A DNA stretch of 64,000 nucleotides from Candidatus Endonucleibacter sp. (ex Gigantidas childressi) (GCA_030674875.1 JASXSU010000003.1:722076-786075); one strand, 5' to 3'. Counted from the first letter of the stretch, positions 1-9,188 are shown. Translations and numbers: made by a program. Notes: a model not told the origin generated them from the letters alone.

Positions 1-11
1 TGCATGACTTT

Positions 12-455
12 ATGTCAAAGATAGATCATCATGAAATTTATGCTGATCATAAAAAGGACGCCATGAAAGTTTGGTTCATTCAGCAGCTTCTAAAGTATTC
101 TCGTTACCGTTGTATATCAGATTTCGATAAATGCTTATATCAAAAATTCTATTGTTTAGTAGAAAAGGAGCTCCGTAGTCGTTTTGACTATTCGTTTATC
201 GATGGCAGAGATTACGTTGCCAGCGTGTTGAAAGCCAAGTTTATAAAGCCATCACGTAGGAGCAGAGGCAACAATGAAAGGTGGTCTCGAAAGCATCAAT
301 TTGATTACTTTGAGTTGACGTCTATCTATCTTGCATTCGAGTTTTTTAATATGTATGGAGAGAGTCCTGCTAACAGTTATCTTGGTAGCGATGATAGCAA
401 GTTAAGATGCTTGTGGAGAATAATGCAATTATATAGCCCACCAAGAACACCCTAA
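12..455 (+). CDS. hypothetical protein, possibly 5'-truncated by the window edge
   Basis: An open frame of 147 codons with an ATG at 12. The frame stays open to the left edge, so the true start may lie outside the window. The product is basic and rich in aromatic residues, with no signal peptide and no membrane segment that I can see. I recognise no domain. The stretch around residues 75-95 is Arg/Lys-rich, which could fit nucleic-acid binding, but this is only a composition remark. It is followed by a non-coding region that carries a MITE. Confidence 0.4.
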   Translation: MSKIDHHEIYADHKKDAMKVWFIQQLLKYSRYRCISDFDKCLYQKFYCLVEKELRSRFDYSFIDGRDYVASVLKAKFIKPSRRSRGNNERWSRKHQFDYFELTSIYLAFEFFNMYGESPANSYLGSDDSKLRCLWRIMQLYSPPRTP

Positions 456-533
456 AGCTAAGAAGCTAGATCTGTTCAGCATGAGTAATGTTGATTGCAT
501 AATAGACCTAAGAGTCTATATGATAATTTGATA

Positions 534-660
534 GATTGTTCTTTTGCCAGCTGGCTTCTTTAAAAACGTACTAAATCGATCATTTACAAGCATAAATCAT
601 CTATTTTAGTGCGTGTTTTCCTCACCGACTAACAAAATTACGGCTCGTGCAAAGGTCTCA
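534..660. mobile_element. IS5-type MITE, left end missing
   Basis: About 125 bases are nearly identical to the complete MITE at 53335-53475. The right inverted terminal repeat TCGTGCAAAGGTCTCA is present at 645-660. The matching left end is absent, so this copy is truncated. Confidence 0.75.
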
Positions 661-1034
661 GTTATCTAAAAAAAGCTTAACAAAACGTGCAACCGGACTC
701 CGCAAACCGTCATCCTTTTTGCTAAAAGAGCAAAAAAGCTGCCAGTTCGCTCCGGCGGTTCACTTGCCGTTATGCGTAAAAAATAATGAGTTACAGATGG
801 TAGGAATTTACGAAGATGGAGCGTATCTTGATAATAACCATTCATGCTTTCTGCAGATTACTAGGCTGCAGTGTTTGCTCGAATAGTTTGTTGCTAAAGG
901 CTGGCTTTATGCGCATACGCTGAGCCGCACCACCGCTGGGCTGCGTTTGTGTTCTCAAGCTGGGAGTACACAAATCATTCCACCTGACCGCTTACGCGTC
1001 AGGTAAATTCAGGCGTTAGAGTATAAGGAAGACT
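661..1034. other. intergenic region without a supported gene
   Basis: No convincing gene is seen. A short open frame at 647-886 begins inside the MITE and looks like chance coding. The GC-richer stretch at 905-1020, ending in GCGTTAGA just before the next gene, faintly resembles one side of an integron attC site. No matching partner box is visible. Confidence 0.4.
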
Positions 1035-1517
1035 ATGAAAAAGTTTATTATTGCCGCAATTGCGTTTATAGGTGCAATTTACTTTATACCTAAGATGCTT
1101 GGGTATGGAGTAGTACAGAACCCAAGTGGGAGCATGAGACCAACTATTGAAATAGGAAGCTATATTCTGGTCGATTGGAATGCATTTAACGATTCCATGC
1201 CAGAAACAAATGACTTAGTTTTATTCAAGTACTCAGATAATCCTAATGAGAGCATGATTGGGAGGGCGATAGGGCTGCCTGATGAGACAGTGAAAATAGA
1301 AAATGGAATAACTTATGTGTCAGGAAAGGCGATAGAGCAAAGCTATATCCAAGATAGCTTCAATACACACCATAGTTCATTAACGTTTCCTGAAATCACT
1401 ATCCCGAGTGAAGGTGTTTTTGTTATGGGTGATGCTCGAGATCTTAGTAATGATAGTCGTTATAAAGGCCCTGTAAGAGCACAAAATGTAATTGGAAAAA
1501 TTATCAAAGTATTCTAG
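1035..1517 (+). CDS. S26-family signal peptidase-like protein, catalytic lysine apparently lost
   Basis: The 160-aa protein has one N-terminal membrane anchor (residues 4-20). It carries type I signal peptidase boxes: PSGSMRPT around the nucleophile Ser33, GRAIGLPDETV at 77-87, and MGDARDLSNDSRYKGPV near the C-terminus. In LepB the general-base lysine directly precedes the Arg of the third box (KR). Here that position is Gly76, so canonical Ser/Lys catalysis seems impaired unless another residue substitutes. The length is closer to compact TraF-like peptidases than to the housekeeping LepB. An AAGGAAG ribosome site lies just upstream. The gene is isolated between a MITE and REP palindromes, which suggests acquired DNA. 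It is unlikely to be the main leader peptidase. Confidence 0.75.
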   Translation: MKKFIIAAIAFIGAIYFIPKMLGYGVVQNPSGSMRPTIEIGSYILVDWNAFNDSMPETNDLVLFKYSDNPNESMIGRAIGLPDETVKIENGITYVSGKAIEQSYIQDSFNTHHSSLTFPEITIPSEGVFVMGDARDLSNDSRYKGPVRAQNVIGKIIKVF

Positions 1518-1546
1518 TTCAAATCTAGCCAGAACATGTTTTTCTC

Positions 1547-1570
1547 GTTTCCACGCTCCTGCGTGGGAAC
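1547..1570. repeat. REP palindrome
   Basis: GTTTCCACGCTCCTGCGTGGGAAC is shown here only by its arms TTCCACGC and GCGTGGGAA around a short loop. The same palindrome type occurs at 1683-1705, 19462-19485 and 26144-26167. The last two adjoin RAYT transposase remnants. Confidence 0.8.
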
Positions 1571-1682
1571 GCCTAAGGATCCTAACTATGTGTAAAAGCC
1601 GCTACAAAATAACCAGTCCAGAATCGCTGCATTTTGTCACTTTACCTGTGCTCCACTGGATCCCTATTTTTTTCTCTTTCTC

Positions 1683-1705
1683 GTCCCCACGCAGGAGCGT
1701 GGGAA
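1683..1705. repeat. REP palindrome, opposite orientation
   Basis: Arms CCCCACGC and GCGTGGGA flank a short loop. With the copy at 1547 it forms a head-to-head pair about 135 bases apart, as in BIME-type REP pairs. Confidence 0.75.
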
Positions 1706-1806
1706 CTAGCCGCAGTTATCAAACGTAACGGTATCACATCTACTTTTGTAAGGTGGCAGTATCTTTGTAACTCCGACCGGCAAAAGAAGTTTCGAGGCAC
1801 GCGCGG

Positions 1807-2016
1807 TCAGCGTGGCAAGATGTAATCAGGGACACTAAAGTAATCCGCAAACTTAATTTTTTTATTACTAGAGCTGTAAATACATAGCTGGTACTTAGTA
1901 TCGTGTTTTTTAGCATCATAAAGTTGTATGTCCGGAAGCCCTTTATCTTTTCTCTTAGAGAGTAAATTCTTTATAGCCTCCCTAGATTCGTTCTTAATCT
2001 CACAACCAAAAATCAC
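1807..2016 (-). CDS. possible small or fragmentary gene
   Basis: A 69-codon frame starts at GTG and has no clear ribosome site. The product is Lys-rich and hydrophilic with no recognised domain. It may be the 3' remnant of a larger gene, because the region upstream is non-coding and repeat-rich. Reported with low confidence because its codon pattern looks plausible but nothing else supports it. Confidence 0.25.
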   Translation of the reverse strand: MIFGCEIKNESREAIKNLLSKRKDKGLPDIQLYDAKKHDTKYQLCIYSSSNKKIKFADYFSVPDYILPR

Positions 2017-2247
2017 ACCGGTAACTGATTTATCGAGATTTAGTACGAAAGTTTGACAAATTTATGTGTCCGGTTTTCTGGGCTAGAACAGACTTTGCGT
2101 GAGGTAAGTTGTTGATCTTCAAGGAAAGATTCATTCTGTGCATGAGTCTTGTAATTTTGGGTGCTAAAATATTTTACTTGCATTTTTGCTTGGGCATGTC
2201 AGAGTAAAAGATGAAGGGTCAGTTTATAAGGATATTCTTCAATTCTT

Positions 2248-2495
2248 ATATACTAGTTACCATTGAGGGTATGAGCGGACGTCAAGCAATCGAAGCCATA
2301 TAAGCTTAGAAGTAATAGAGGCTTGGGTGGTGTGAGTAGTCAGAAGCTTCATACCTTAAGGGTGAGTAAGTATATACCAGTTATACCATTGAAAGTGTGA
2401 GTAGATGATAAGAGAGTTAAGCTACATACTCCTAACATAATAGATGACTGAGCAGTATGAGGCTATCACAAATCTCACAAATTCAATGGTAATTA
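2248..2495 (+). repeat. two tandem copies of family A repeat
   Basis: The first copy (about 2248-2377) runs from TATACTAGTTACCATTGAGG to GAGTAAGTATATA. The second (about 2371-2495) starts on the shared TATATACC and ends in CAATGGTAATTAATAAT. The second copy ends about 25 bases before the comEA-like start codon. Confidence 0.75.
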
Positions 2496-2520
2496 ATAAT
2501 AATAGAAAGGAACTGCAGGC

Positions 2521-2796
2521 ATGTTAAGGAATTTCATTACACCATTGTTGATCGCTATACTCAGCTTTAGCTCGTTGGCATATGCAGAAAAGTCCTCTGA
2601 AAAAATCAATATAAATACTGCCAGTGCTGCAATGTTAGATAAAGAACTCAAGTATGTGGGTGAGGCTATTGCCGAGCGTATTGTTCAGTATCGGAAAAAG
2701 CATGGCGACTTTACTACTATTGAAGAGTTAAGTAATGTCAGGGGCATTGGGAAAAAGGTGGTTGAGGCGAACAAAATGAACGTCGTTACCAAATAG
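2521..2796 (+). CDS. ComEA-like helix-hairpin-helix protein
   Basis: The 91-aa protein has a signal peptide (residues 1-22, ending near SLAYA) followed by one helix-hairpin-helix domain. It begins with the family motif ININTAS and has the second hairpin RGIGKKVVEANK. Short exported ComEA-type proteins bind double-stranded DNA in the periplasm, and in competent bacteria they help to pull in transforming DNA. No other competence gene is in the window. An AAGGA ribosome site precedes the ATG, and an intrinsic terminator follows. Its role here could equally be general DNA binding outside the cytoplasm. Confidence 0.85.
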   Translation: MLRNFITPLLIAILSFSSLAYAEKSSEKININTASAAMLDKELKYVGEAIAERIVQYRKKHGDFTTIEELSNVRGIGKKVVEANKMNVVTK

Positions 2797-2814
2797 TAAT
2801 TATTTATAGTTAAT

Positions 2815-2846
2815 AAAAAGGGCTTTCTATGCGGAAGTCCTTTTTA
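2815..2846 (+). terminator. intrinsic terminator after the comEA-like gene
   Basis: The stem is AAAAAGGGCTTTC paired with GGAAGTCCTTTTT, with a short loop and a T run, beginning about 20 bases after the stop codon. Confidence 0.8.
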
Positions 2847-3180
2847 TTATATAAAACGGTTGATAGTACAACCCTTTTTGAGGCAGTGAGATAGTGAGAT
2901 TGTTAGCATTGCTATTTTGTTACGATCAAATGTTGCTAGTAGGCCCATAGGAGGGGGGGGATCAGTTTGTCGCCTACAATAATAACGGATGCAGGTAATA
3001 GAATGATTTAGTGGGTTTATTTTTCGAGAGCGTAATCGGCAGCTCTAATTTATATTTCAAAAAAGGAAGTGCTTTTACTTACTGCCTACTTATCATATTC
3101 TTCTACCCACACTACACCACCCCGTAATGGGTGGGGCGGAAGAAAGGTGGAAGAAAGTGAGGTTGCCGAGCTCAAAGTCA
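2847..3180. other. intergenic region, nothing recognised
   Basis: No gene or repeat could be supported here. It contains a run of eight G residues near 2953 that could be a slippage-prone tract. Confidence 0.4.
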
Positions 3181-3390
3181 TTAAATCGGTCGAATATCCT
3201 CTGCCTGAGGACCTTTCTGGCCTTGAGTTATTTTAAATTCAACACGCTGACCTTCAGCCAGAGATTTGAACCCATCACCGGTGATTTGACGAAAATGAGC
3301 AAAAACATCTGGCCCGCCGTTTTCCTGAGCGATAAAGCCAAACCCTTTTTCATCATTAAACCACTTAACAGTGCCGGTAGTAATAGACAT
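3181..3390 (-). CDS. cspA: CspA-family cold-shock protein
   Basis: The 69-aa protein is a single cold-shock domain. It has RNP1 (KGFGFI, residues 15-20) and RNP2 (DVFAHF, 28-33) and starts with the family hallmark GTVKWFN. It binds single-stranded RNA/DNA and acts as an RNA chaperone in the cytoplasm. The length is typical. A promoter lies about 150 bases upstream of the start codon, which leaves a long leader as in cold-inducible csp mRNAs. The symbol is by family; orthology to one particular paralogue cannot be settled here. Confidence 0.92.
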   Translation of the reverse strand: MSITTGTVKWFNDEKGFGFIAQENGGPDVFAHFRQITGDGFKSLAEGQRVEFKITQGQKGPQAEDIRPI

Positions 3391-3541
3391 AGTTACATCC
3401 TGAAATTCACATAATATCTGCAGCCTTGTAGCAAGGCAATGGTGCTAGAAGTTTTATTATTACTTATGAAGAGCATGAAGAGCTATGACACTCGGCACAT
3501 CTAATCTGTACATAAAGAATAAGTCACACTTTTAACATTCT

Positions 3542-3573
3542 TTATTGTATACCATATAATACCTAAGACAAGG
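3542..3573 (-). promoter_or_regulatory. probable sigma70 promoter of the csp gene
   Basis: On the minus strand, TTGTCT is followed after 16 bases by TACAAT. The predicted transcript would start near 3535 and have an untranslated leader of about 145 bases, in keeping with cold-shock genes. Confidence 0.5.
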
Positions 3574-3602
3574 CATAAATATACTTTTTTCTTGCAACAG
3601 CA

Positions 3603-3958
3603 TAGGCGGATTCAAATCTGAAGTGCATCATTTGGCTAGGTAGAAGGAAAGGCCGTCTGAAGGTAAGCACCTAACCTTTTCTCCGGCAAGAGATGAAGTG
3701 ATGACGATAACTTACCAGCAACTGGCTTACGAACAACGATGCCAGATTTCCGCACTAAAAAAAAGCGGTTGCAGCCCAAGGGAGATAGCGGAGATCATTG
3801 GCACCTTGAACTTGGTGGAGCAGCTCCTGAAGCCTCCACCTTGGGACGCTTTCGAACACGACTTGTCAAACATCGTCTATGGGATCAATTATTGGCAGAG
3901 ATTAATCGTCAGCTTAAGTCAAAAACATCATAATGAGCGAGGGGAAATGAGAATCTGA
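3603..3958 (+). pseudogene. fossil junction of IS30-type and IS5-type transposases
   Basis: From 3701 the frame reads an IS30-family N-terminus (QLAYEQRCQISALKKSG then SPREIAEIIG). It breaks off and a different frame reads an IS5-type stretch (APEASTLGRFRTRLVKHRLW). The IS30 left end, ATTCAAATCTGAAGTGCATCA near 3610-3631, recurs at 42370. Neither transposase is complete, so this is a dead composite. Confidence 0.65.
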
Positions 3959-4302
3959 AAGAAAAATATATGTGTAAAATATGTAAGGCATTTGAAATGT
4001 CTTTCGCCTTAAATCCCAGTGGGCATTTTTGCTGATGTCCATCTTTCGTACTATTTATGAAAGAATGCCCTATTGTGGTACGCATGTTTAAAGCGTGTTC
4101 TCAACTTCTTTAGGCCAATACCGTTAATGAGCAGCAGATGTGTAACCGGTCCCTTTGGAGTTGCTACTTTTTTATGAAGAATACCGTTATATCTGTTGCT
4201 CATGCATGGCTCTTCTGAAAATACAGAATTATTGTATGTGCTTGATCGGCCTTAGGTCTTCACGTACGATGGGGAGTTTTAGTCGTCTACCTATAAAAGT
4301 CA

Positions 4303-4427
4303 TGCCTATACCCGTTACCATTGAATCTGTGAGTGGATGACAATCGAGCGAGGCTACATGAGCCTAAGTGATTGGGTAAGTGAGAGCAATTAACAGTCTT
4401 GCGCTTTTGGGAGTGGGTATATAACAG
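4303..4427 (+). repeat. family A repeat upstream of ccoG
   Basis: It begins CCTATACCCGTTACCATTGA and ends GGGAGTGGGTATATAA. It stops about 15 bases before the ccoG start codon, so its TATATAA end could act in the promoter or leader of ccoG. Confidence 0.8.
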
Positions 4428-4441
4428 CGAGATAAAATACC

Positions 4442-5854
4442 ATGGCCACCCCAAACGAGGCGCAGACCAGCCAACAGCCAGAACCTAGATTAATTGATAT
4501 ATATCAACAGTCAGAGAAAATTTACACCCGGAGCTTCACTGGCTTTTACCGTAACCTCAGACGGGTTGGTGGTGCATTTTTATTTATTCTTTATTTTGGT
4601 AGCTGCTGGCTCAGCTGGGGAGATAGGCAAGGCATACTTTTTGATCTGGATGAACGAAAATTCCACATATTCGGTACTACTTTTTGGCCTCAAGACTTTA
4701 TTCTTTTATCTTGGGTTCTCATTATTTGTGCTTTTGGCTTGTTTACAATAACAGTTGTTGCTGGAAGAATTTGGTGTGGTTATACCTGTCCCCAAAGTGT
4801 TTTCACCTGGGTTTTTATGTGGGTTGAAAATATCATGGAAGGAGGAAGAAACAAACGAATCAAACGTGATAGCCAGGCCTTTAATGCTAACAGAGCACTA
4901 AGAAAGCTAACCAAACATTTGCTTTGGCTATTGATTGCTTTTGCTACGAGCTTCACTTTTGTTGGTTACTTTACTCCTGTCCGAGAACTGATGCCGAATA
5001 TACTATTTTTGCATTTGAGTTCTTGGTCCAGCTTCTGGCTGGCTTTTTTTACCCTGGCAACCTATGGCAATGCTGGCTGGCTACGAGAGCAAGTATGCCT
5101 TCACATGTGTCCCTATGCCAGATTTCAAAGTGTAATGTTTGATAATGACACTCTTGTTGTTGCCTACGATACAAAACGTGGCGAAGTCAGAGGCCCAAGG
5201 AAAAAAAATATTGATCAAAAGTCAGTAGGCTTAGGTGACTGCGTTGACTGCACTATCTGTGTGCAGGTTTGCCCTACTGGTATTGATATTCGCAATGGAC
5301 TGCAATACCAATGCATAGGATGTGCAGCCTGTATAGATGCCTGCGATAGTATTATGGACAAGATGGGATATGAAAAAGGGCTTATTCGCTATACTACCGA
5401 TGCCGCGTTAGCTGGTGGAAAAATATCATTGCTCAGGCCTCGCTTTATCGGGTACACTTTTGCATTATTGGTTATGATTGGTCTATTTGCTTGGACTGTA
5501 AACAATCGTGAGCCACTAGAGTTGGAAGTCATGCGTGACCGTAATACCTTTTATCGCATTACACCCAACGGAGATATTGAAAATATATACATGATTAAGA
5601 TTGCCAACAAAAGCCAGCTGAAGCAGCAAATTACTGTTTCTGTCGATGGAATTGAAGGTCTTCACATCCCTCAGGATCACGCTTATGTTATTAACTCCGG
5701 TGAAGTGTCGGAACATATTGTTAAAGCCATAGCCCCTTTTGTAAAGGGCGTATCAGCCTTTCGTCCTATTAAGTTTCACGTTACTGTTGCGGACCCAGCC
5801 ATACCAGCTCTCACTTTCGAAAGTCGTTTTATGACGCCATCGGAACGTCGTTGA
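4442..5854 (+). CDS. ccoG: cytochrome c oxidase accessory protein CcoG
   Basis: The 470-aa polytopic membrane protein has bacterial ferredoxin-type clusters. Near residues 262-305 are two 4Fe-4S motifs (CVDCTICVQVCP and CIGCAACIDACD). An upstream membrane-domain pair of Cys motifs (CGYTCPQ and CLHMCP) is typical of FixG/RdxA/CcoG. The C-terminus has the periplasmic Ig-like FixG domain. In other bacteria CcoG reduces copper for assembly of cbb3-type oxidase. It heads the ccoGHIS genes, but no ccoNOPQ genes are found upstream; cspA and transposon debris lie there instead. The ATG at 4442 lies close behind a family A repeat and has only a weak ribosome site. Confidence 0.95.
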   Translation: MATPNEAQTSQQPEPRLIDIYQQSEKIYTRSFTGFYRNLRRVGGAFLFILYFGSCWLSWGDRQGILFDLDERKFHIFGTTFWPQDFILLSWVLIICAFGLFTITVVAGRIWCGYTCPQSVFTWVFMWVENIMEGGRNKRIKRDSQAFNANRALRKLTKHLLWLLIAFATSFTFVGYFTPVRELMPNILFLHLSSWSSFWLAFFTLATYGNAGWLREQVCLHMCPYARFQSVMFDNDTLVVAYDTKRGEVRGPRKKNIDQKSVGLGDCVDCTICVQVCPTGIDIRNGLQYQCIGCAACIDACDSIMDKMGYEKGLIRYTTDAALAGGKISLLRPRFIGYTFALLVMIGLFAWTVNNREPLELEVMRDRNTFYRITPNGDIENIYMIKIANKSQLKQQITVSVDGIEGLHIPQDHAYVINSGEVSEHIVKAIAPFVKGVSAFRPIKFHVTVADPAIPALTFESRFMTPSERR

Positions 5855-5869
5855 TCCTTATGATATGCC

Positions 5870-6111
5870 CATTTCTATTGAAGTAGTGAGTAGGCGACAA
5901 AGAATGAGTAAAGGGTAGGTTATTGAGGTTAGTGAAATGCTAGCTACTTCAAAGGGAGTGGGTATATACTCGATTTCATTGAAGATGTGAGTAGGCAGTA
6001 AGCGGTCAAACACCATGAGCCTACGGGTGGTAGGTGGTAGGTGGTAGGTGGTAGGTGGTGTGGTGTTAGCGGTCAGCAACCCCACACCTTCAGGGGGGTT
6101 GGGTATATACA
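5870..6111 (+). repeat. two family A repeats between ccoG and ccoH
   Basis: Copy one covers about 5870-5967 and copy two about 5963-6111, overlapping at GGGTATATACT. The second ends GGGTTGGGTATATACACC, roughly 20 bases before the ccoH ATG, and contains an internal heptamer array. Together they separate genes that are adjacent in most relatives. Confidence 0.8.
6025..6060 (+). repeat. heptanucleotide tandem array (GGTAGGT)n
   Basis: About five tandem copies of the 7-base unit GTAGGTG expand the GTAGTAGGTGAT segment found once in other family A copies. It lies about 75-110 bases upstream of the ccoH start. Confidence 0.8.
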
Positions 6112-6132
6112 CCACGAAAAGAGTAACACTCT

Positions 6133-6669
6133 ATGAGCAAGGCGTTATCCAAAGAAGTTTTTACCCCATGGCACGCAGAACCATGGGCTTGGTTTATCGT
6201 CGGTATTATGATGTTCTCTGTCTGTTGGGGATCATTCGAGGTTTATCTGGCCTTTCATAACGCCGACAGTATGGTTATCGATGATTATTATAAAAATGGT
6301 AAAGCCATTAATACTGACTTGACTCGGGACCAGAATGCTCAGCAGCAAAACATTGGTGCGACACTGGTCATTGATGACCTTATTGGAGAGGTTCATGTTT
6401 TTTTAACAGCCCTGTCTAAAAATTACCCTCAGCAGCTCAAGCTCAGTTTGTTATCCCCGGTATTTTCCAGCAAGGACAAGGTCATCACACTGAATCGTTC
6501 TGTATCTGGAGACTATATAGGTCAACTGCAGGAGCAAGCGACAGGCGATTACTATATTCAACTGGAAACCTTTGATCAAATGATCCCTGAAGTGGGCTAT
6601 GAAACAGGCTGGCGAATCAACGATAAAATCACTATTACTCCCAGAGTAAGCATTACACTAGGATATTGA
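6133..6669 (+). CDS. ccoH: FixH/CcoH family protein
   Basis: The 178-aa protein has one N-terminal membrane helix (about residues 20-42) and a periplasmic FixH domain that includes the conserved IDDYYKNGKAIN segment. CcoH-type proteins join assembly of cbb3 cytochrome oxidase and are usually encoded between ccoG and ccoI, as here. The start at 6133 follows a family A repeat and is the first Met of the conserved N-terminus (PWHAEPWAWF). Confidence 0.9.
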   Translation: MSKALSKEVFTPWHAEPWAWFIVGIMMFSVCWGSFEVYLAFHNADSMVIDDYYKNGKAINTDLTRDQNAQQQNIGATLVIDDLIGEVHVFLTALSKNYPQQLKLSLLSPVFSSKDKVITLNRSVSGDYIGQLQEQATGDYYIQLETFDQMIPEVGYETGWRINDKITITPRVSITLGY

Positions 6670-6717
6670 TGTCTGTAGCGGATAAACCTTAAAGTTGCAG
6701 GCAAGAGCATATTGTTA

Positions 6718-9186
6718 ATGACAGACATCTTTTGCTATCACTGCCAACTGCCTACTCCGAGTCCTGCTTTTTTTCATGCGGAAGTGGATCATGTTCAGCA
6801 ACCAATGTGTTGCCCAGGCTGCAAAGCAGTAACGGAAGCTATTATCGAAGGCGGTTTGGGATACTACTATCAGCGTAGAACGGATGTTGGAAAACAAGTT
6901 GACGTAATTGGTAACCAATTAAAAGAAGAGCTTTTGATTTACGACCGTCCTGATATTCAGCAGAGTTTTGTGCAGCAGGACTCACCACAGCATCTGCAAG
7001 CAAATTTGTTAATTGAAGGTATTACCTGTGCTGCTTGCGTTTGGCTTATTGAAAAGCATCTATCTTTAATTTCTGGTGTAACCCAGGTTTACGTCAACCT
7101 CAGTACCCATGAGGCACAGATTACATGGTTGTCCGAGAAGGTTAAGCTTAGTGAGCTGATGGAAGAAATATACCGGATTGGTTATACCCCCCACCCTTGG
7201 CAGGCAGATTGTCAAGAAGCGTTATTAAAAGAAGAAAATCATCGTTTTATCAGGAGACTGGCGGTATCTGGCATTGGTGCTATGCAAGTAATGATGTATG
7301 CTATTGCTCTTTATTCCGGTGCCATTAGTCATGATATGGATGATATCCATCGAGACTTTATTCGTTATATCAGCGCAATTGTTGCAACACCTGTCGTATT
7401 TTTCGCAGCCATGCCCTTTTTTAAAGCTGCTATTAGAAACATAAGAATGAAGCATTTAGGCATGGATATTCCTGTATCTATAGCAATTGGCGTAGCCTAT
7501 ATTGCCAGCCTTCGTAGTACTTTTTCTGGAGTTGGTGAAGTTTATTTTGACTCGGTTTGTATGTTCACTTTTCTTCTGCTTACCGGGCGCTATCTTGAGC
7601 TAAAAGCTAGGCACGCCACTTCACGTTCAGCCCGAAAATTAACAAACCTCTTACCTGTTAGTTGCCTGAAATTATCAATAGGTAAATGGATACGGGTACC
7701 ATTGAGTGATTTGAAAAACAATGACCTTGTTAGAGTTCTTCCCGGTAACAGCATTCCTGCCGATGGAATTATCACGTCAGGTAGTAGTAGCGTAGATGAA
7801 TCAATGTTGACTGGCGAGTATATGCCTATTGCTAAAAAGGTAGGGAAAACTGTGTTAGGGGGGAGCATTAACAAAGATAATGCTATCGATGTAACGGTGA
7901 CTCATATTGGTGATAAAACACAAATGGCTGGCATTGTTGCATTGTTGCGGCGGGCACATCAGGAAAAGCCAGAGATAGCACGATTGGCAGACAAGGTTGC
8001 AGGATGGTTTGTCGGAGCGGTGCTGGTCGTATCCGTTGTCGTTTATTTTTATTGGCTTAATGCTGCGCCAGAAAATGCTTTTTGGATAACGCTTTCTGTT
8101 CTTGTGGTTACTTGCCCCTGCGCCTTATCGTTGGCAACGCCTGCTGCACTTACAGCCGCTACAGGGTGTCTACATAGAGTCGGTCTACTTGTCACCCGTG
8201 GGCATGTGCTTGAAGGCTTGAATCACATTAATCATATTATTTTTGATAAGACTGGTACTCTGACTCAAGGAAAGCTAATTCTAGCAGAAGCATTACCTTG
8301 TAAAAGAGTCATCATTAGTAAATTAAAACTGATTAACCTAGCGGCAGCATTGGAAGCTCACTCGGAACACCCTATTGCTAAAGCATTTAGTGACCATTTC
8401 AAACATAATGATATTCAGGCCAAAAATGTTATTAATCACACAGGTAAGGGCTTGGAAGGATTAATTGACGGTAAGCAATATCGCATTGGTAAGCCTGATT
8501 TTGTCTTAAGCAAACAAGCAGTCTTGATACCACCTAAGGAAGGGCAGTGGCTGCTATTTTCTTGTAATAATAGCGCCTTGTGCTGGTTCAGAATTACCGA
8601 CACCCTCAGACCGGAAGCAAAAGAAACAATTCGGTGCCTACAAGAATCCGGTCACAAAATCACATTATTAAGTGGCGATCAAGAGAGTGTTGTTGCAACA
8701 ACTGCCCGCAATCTGGATATTAAATGCTGGTACTCAGAAGCCAGTCCCAATGACAAACTGACCTTTATTCGGAGATGCCAACAACAGGGAGATAGGGTAT
8801 TGATGGTGGGTGACGGTATTAATGATATTCCAGTGCTGGCCGGTGCGGACGTTTCTCTGGCTATGGGTAATGCTTCAGATCTTGCAAGAACGAATGCTGA
8901 TGCAGTACTGCTATCTATGGATTTAAGCCGCTTACCTGAAGCATTCCGGCTTGCCCGTAAGATTCGTGCGATTATAAGGCAAAATCTTACATGGGCTTTA
9001 GGCTATAACCTTGTTGCATTGCCCTTGGCTTGCACAGGCATGGTTGCCCCATGGATGGCTGCAACGGGAATGGCGCTTAGTTCGCTAATAGTTGTTACCA
9101 ATGCTTTGCGTTTAAATACTCCGTTTTCAGACAAAAAAGGTTTGGCTGATCAAGAAAAAACAAGACAACTATCAATGGTAGCTTAA
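6718..9186 (+). CDS. ccoI: copper-translocating P-type ATPase CcoI
   Basis: The ~822-aa P1B-type ATPase has a Cys-rich N-terminus (CYHC, then CCPGC) and a heavy-metal domain with GITCAACVW near residue 100. Eight hydrophobic segments, the CPC ion-binding motif (VTCPCALS), the phosphorylation site DKTGT and a hinge VGDGIND follow. CcoI/FixI delivers copper to the CuB site of cbb3 oxidase across the inner membrane. ATG 6718 is preferred over TTG 6712. The gap to ccoS is 2 bases, so the two genes are surely cotranscribed. Confidence 0.95.
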   Translation: MTDIFCYHCQLPTPSPAFFHAEVDHVQQPMCCPGCKAVTEAIIEGGLGYYYQRRTDVGKQVDVIGNQLKEELLIYDRPDIQQSFVQQDSPQHLQANLLIEGITCAACVWLIEKHLSLISGVTQVYVNLSTHEAQITWLSEKVKLSELMEEIYRIGYTPHPWQADCQEALLKEENHRFIRRLAVSGIGAMQVMMYAIALYSGAISHDMDDIHRDFIRYISAIVATPVVFFAAMPFFKAAIRNIRMKHLGMDIPVSIAIGVAYIASLRSTFSGVGEVYFDSVCMFTFLLLTGRYLELKARHATSRSARKLTNLLPVSCLKLSIGKWIRVPLSDLKNNDLVRVLPGNSIPADGIITSGSSSVDESMLTGEYMPIAKKVGKTVLGGSINKDNAIDVTVTHIGDKTQMAGIVALLRRAHQEKPEIARLADKVAGWFVGAVLVVSVVVYFYWLNAAPENAFWITLSVLVVTCPCALSLATPAALTAATGCLHRVGLLVTRGHVLEGLNHINHIIFDKTGTLTQGKLILAEALPCKRVIISKLKLINLAAALEAHSEHPIAKAFSDHFKHNDIQAKNVINHTGKGLEGLIDGKQYRIGKPDFVLSKQAVLIPPKEGQWLLFSCNNSALCWFRITDTLRPEAKETIRCLQESGHKITLLSGDQESVVATTARNLDIKCWYSEASPNDKLTFIRRCQQQGDRVLMVGDGINDIPVLAGADVSLAMGNASDLARTNADAVLLSMDLSRLPEAFRLARKIRAIIRQNLTWALGYNLVALPLACTGMVAPWMAATGMALSSLIVVTNALRLNTPFSDKKGLADQEKTRQLSMVA

Positions 9187-9188
9187 TC

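Noticed and set aside
647-886. 79-codon open frame
   Set aside because: It begins in a MITE end, has no ribosome site and no protein-like composition.
900-1034. Possible attC site before the signal-peptidase-like gene (GCGTTAGA end)
   Set aside because: No matching R'' box or inner arm pairing was found, and no cassette start rule could be satisfied.
1505-1545. tRNA T-arm-like piece (TCTAGTTCAAATCTAG)
   Set aside because: It is a short palindrome at a gene end; no other tRNA arms are present.
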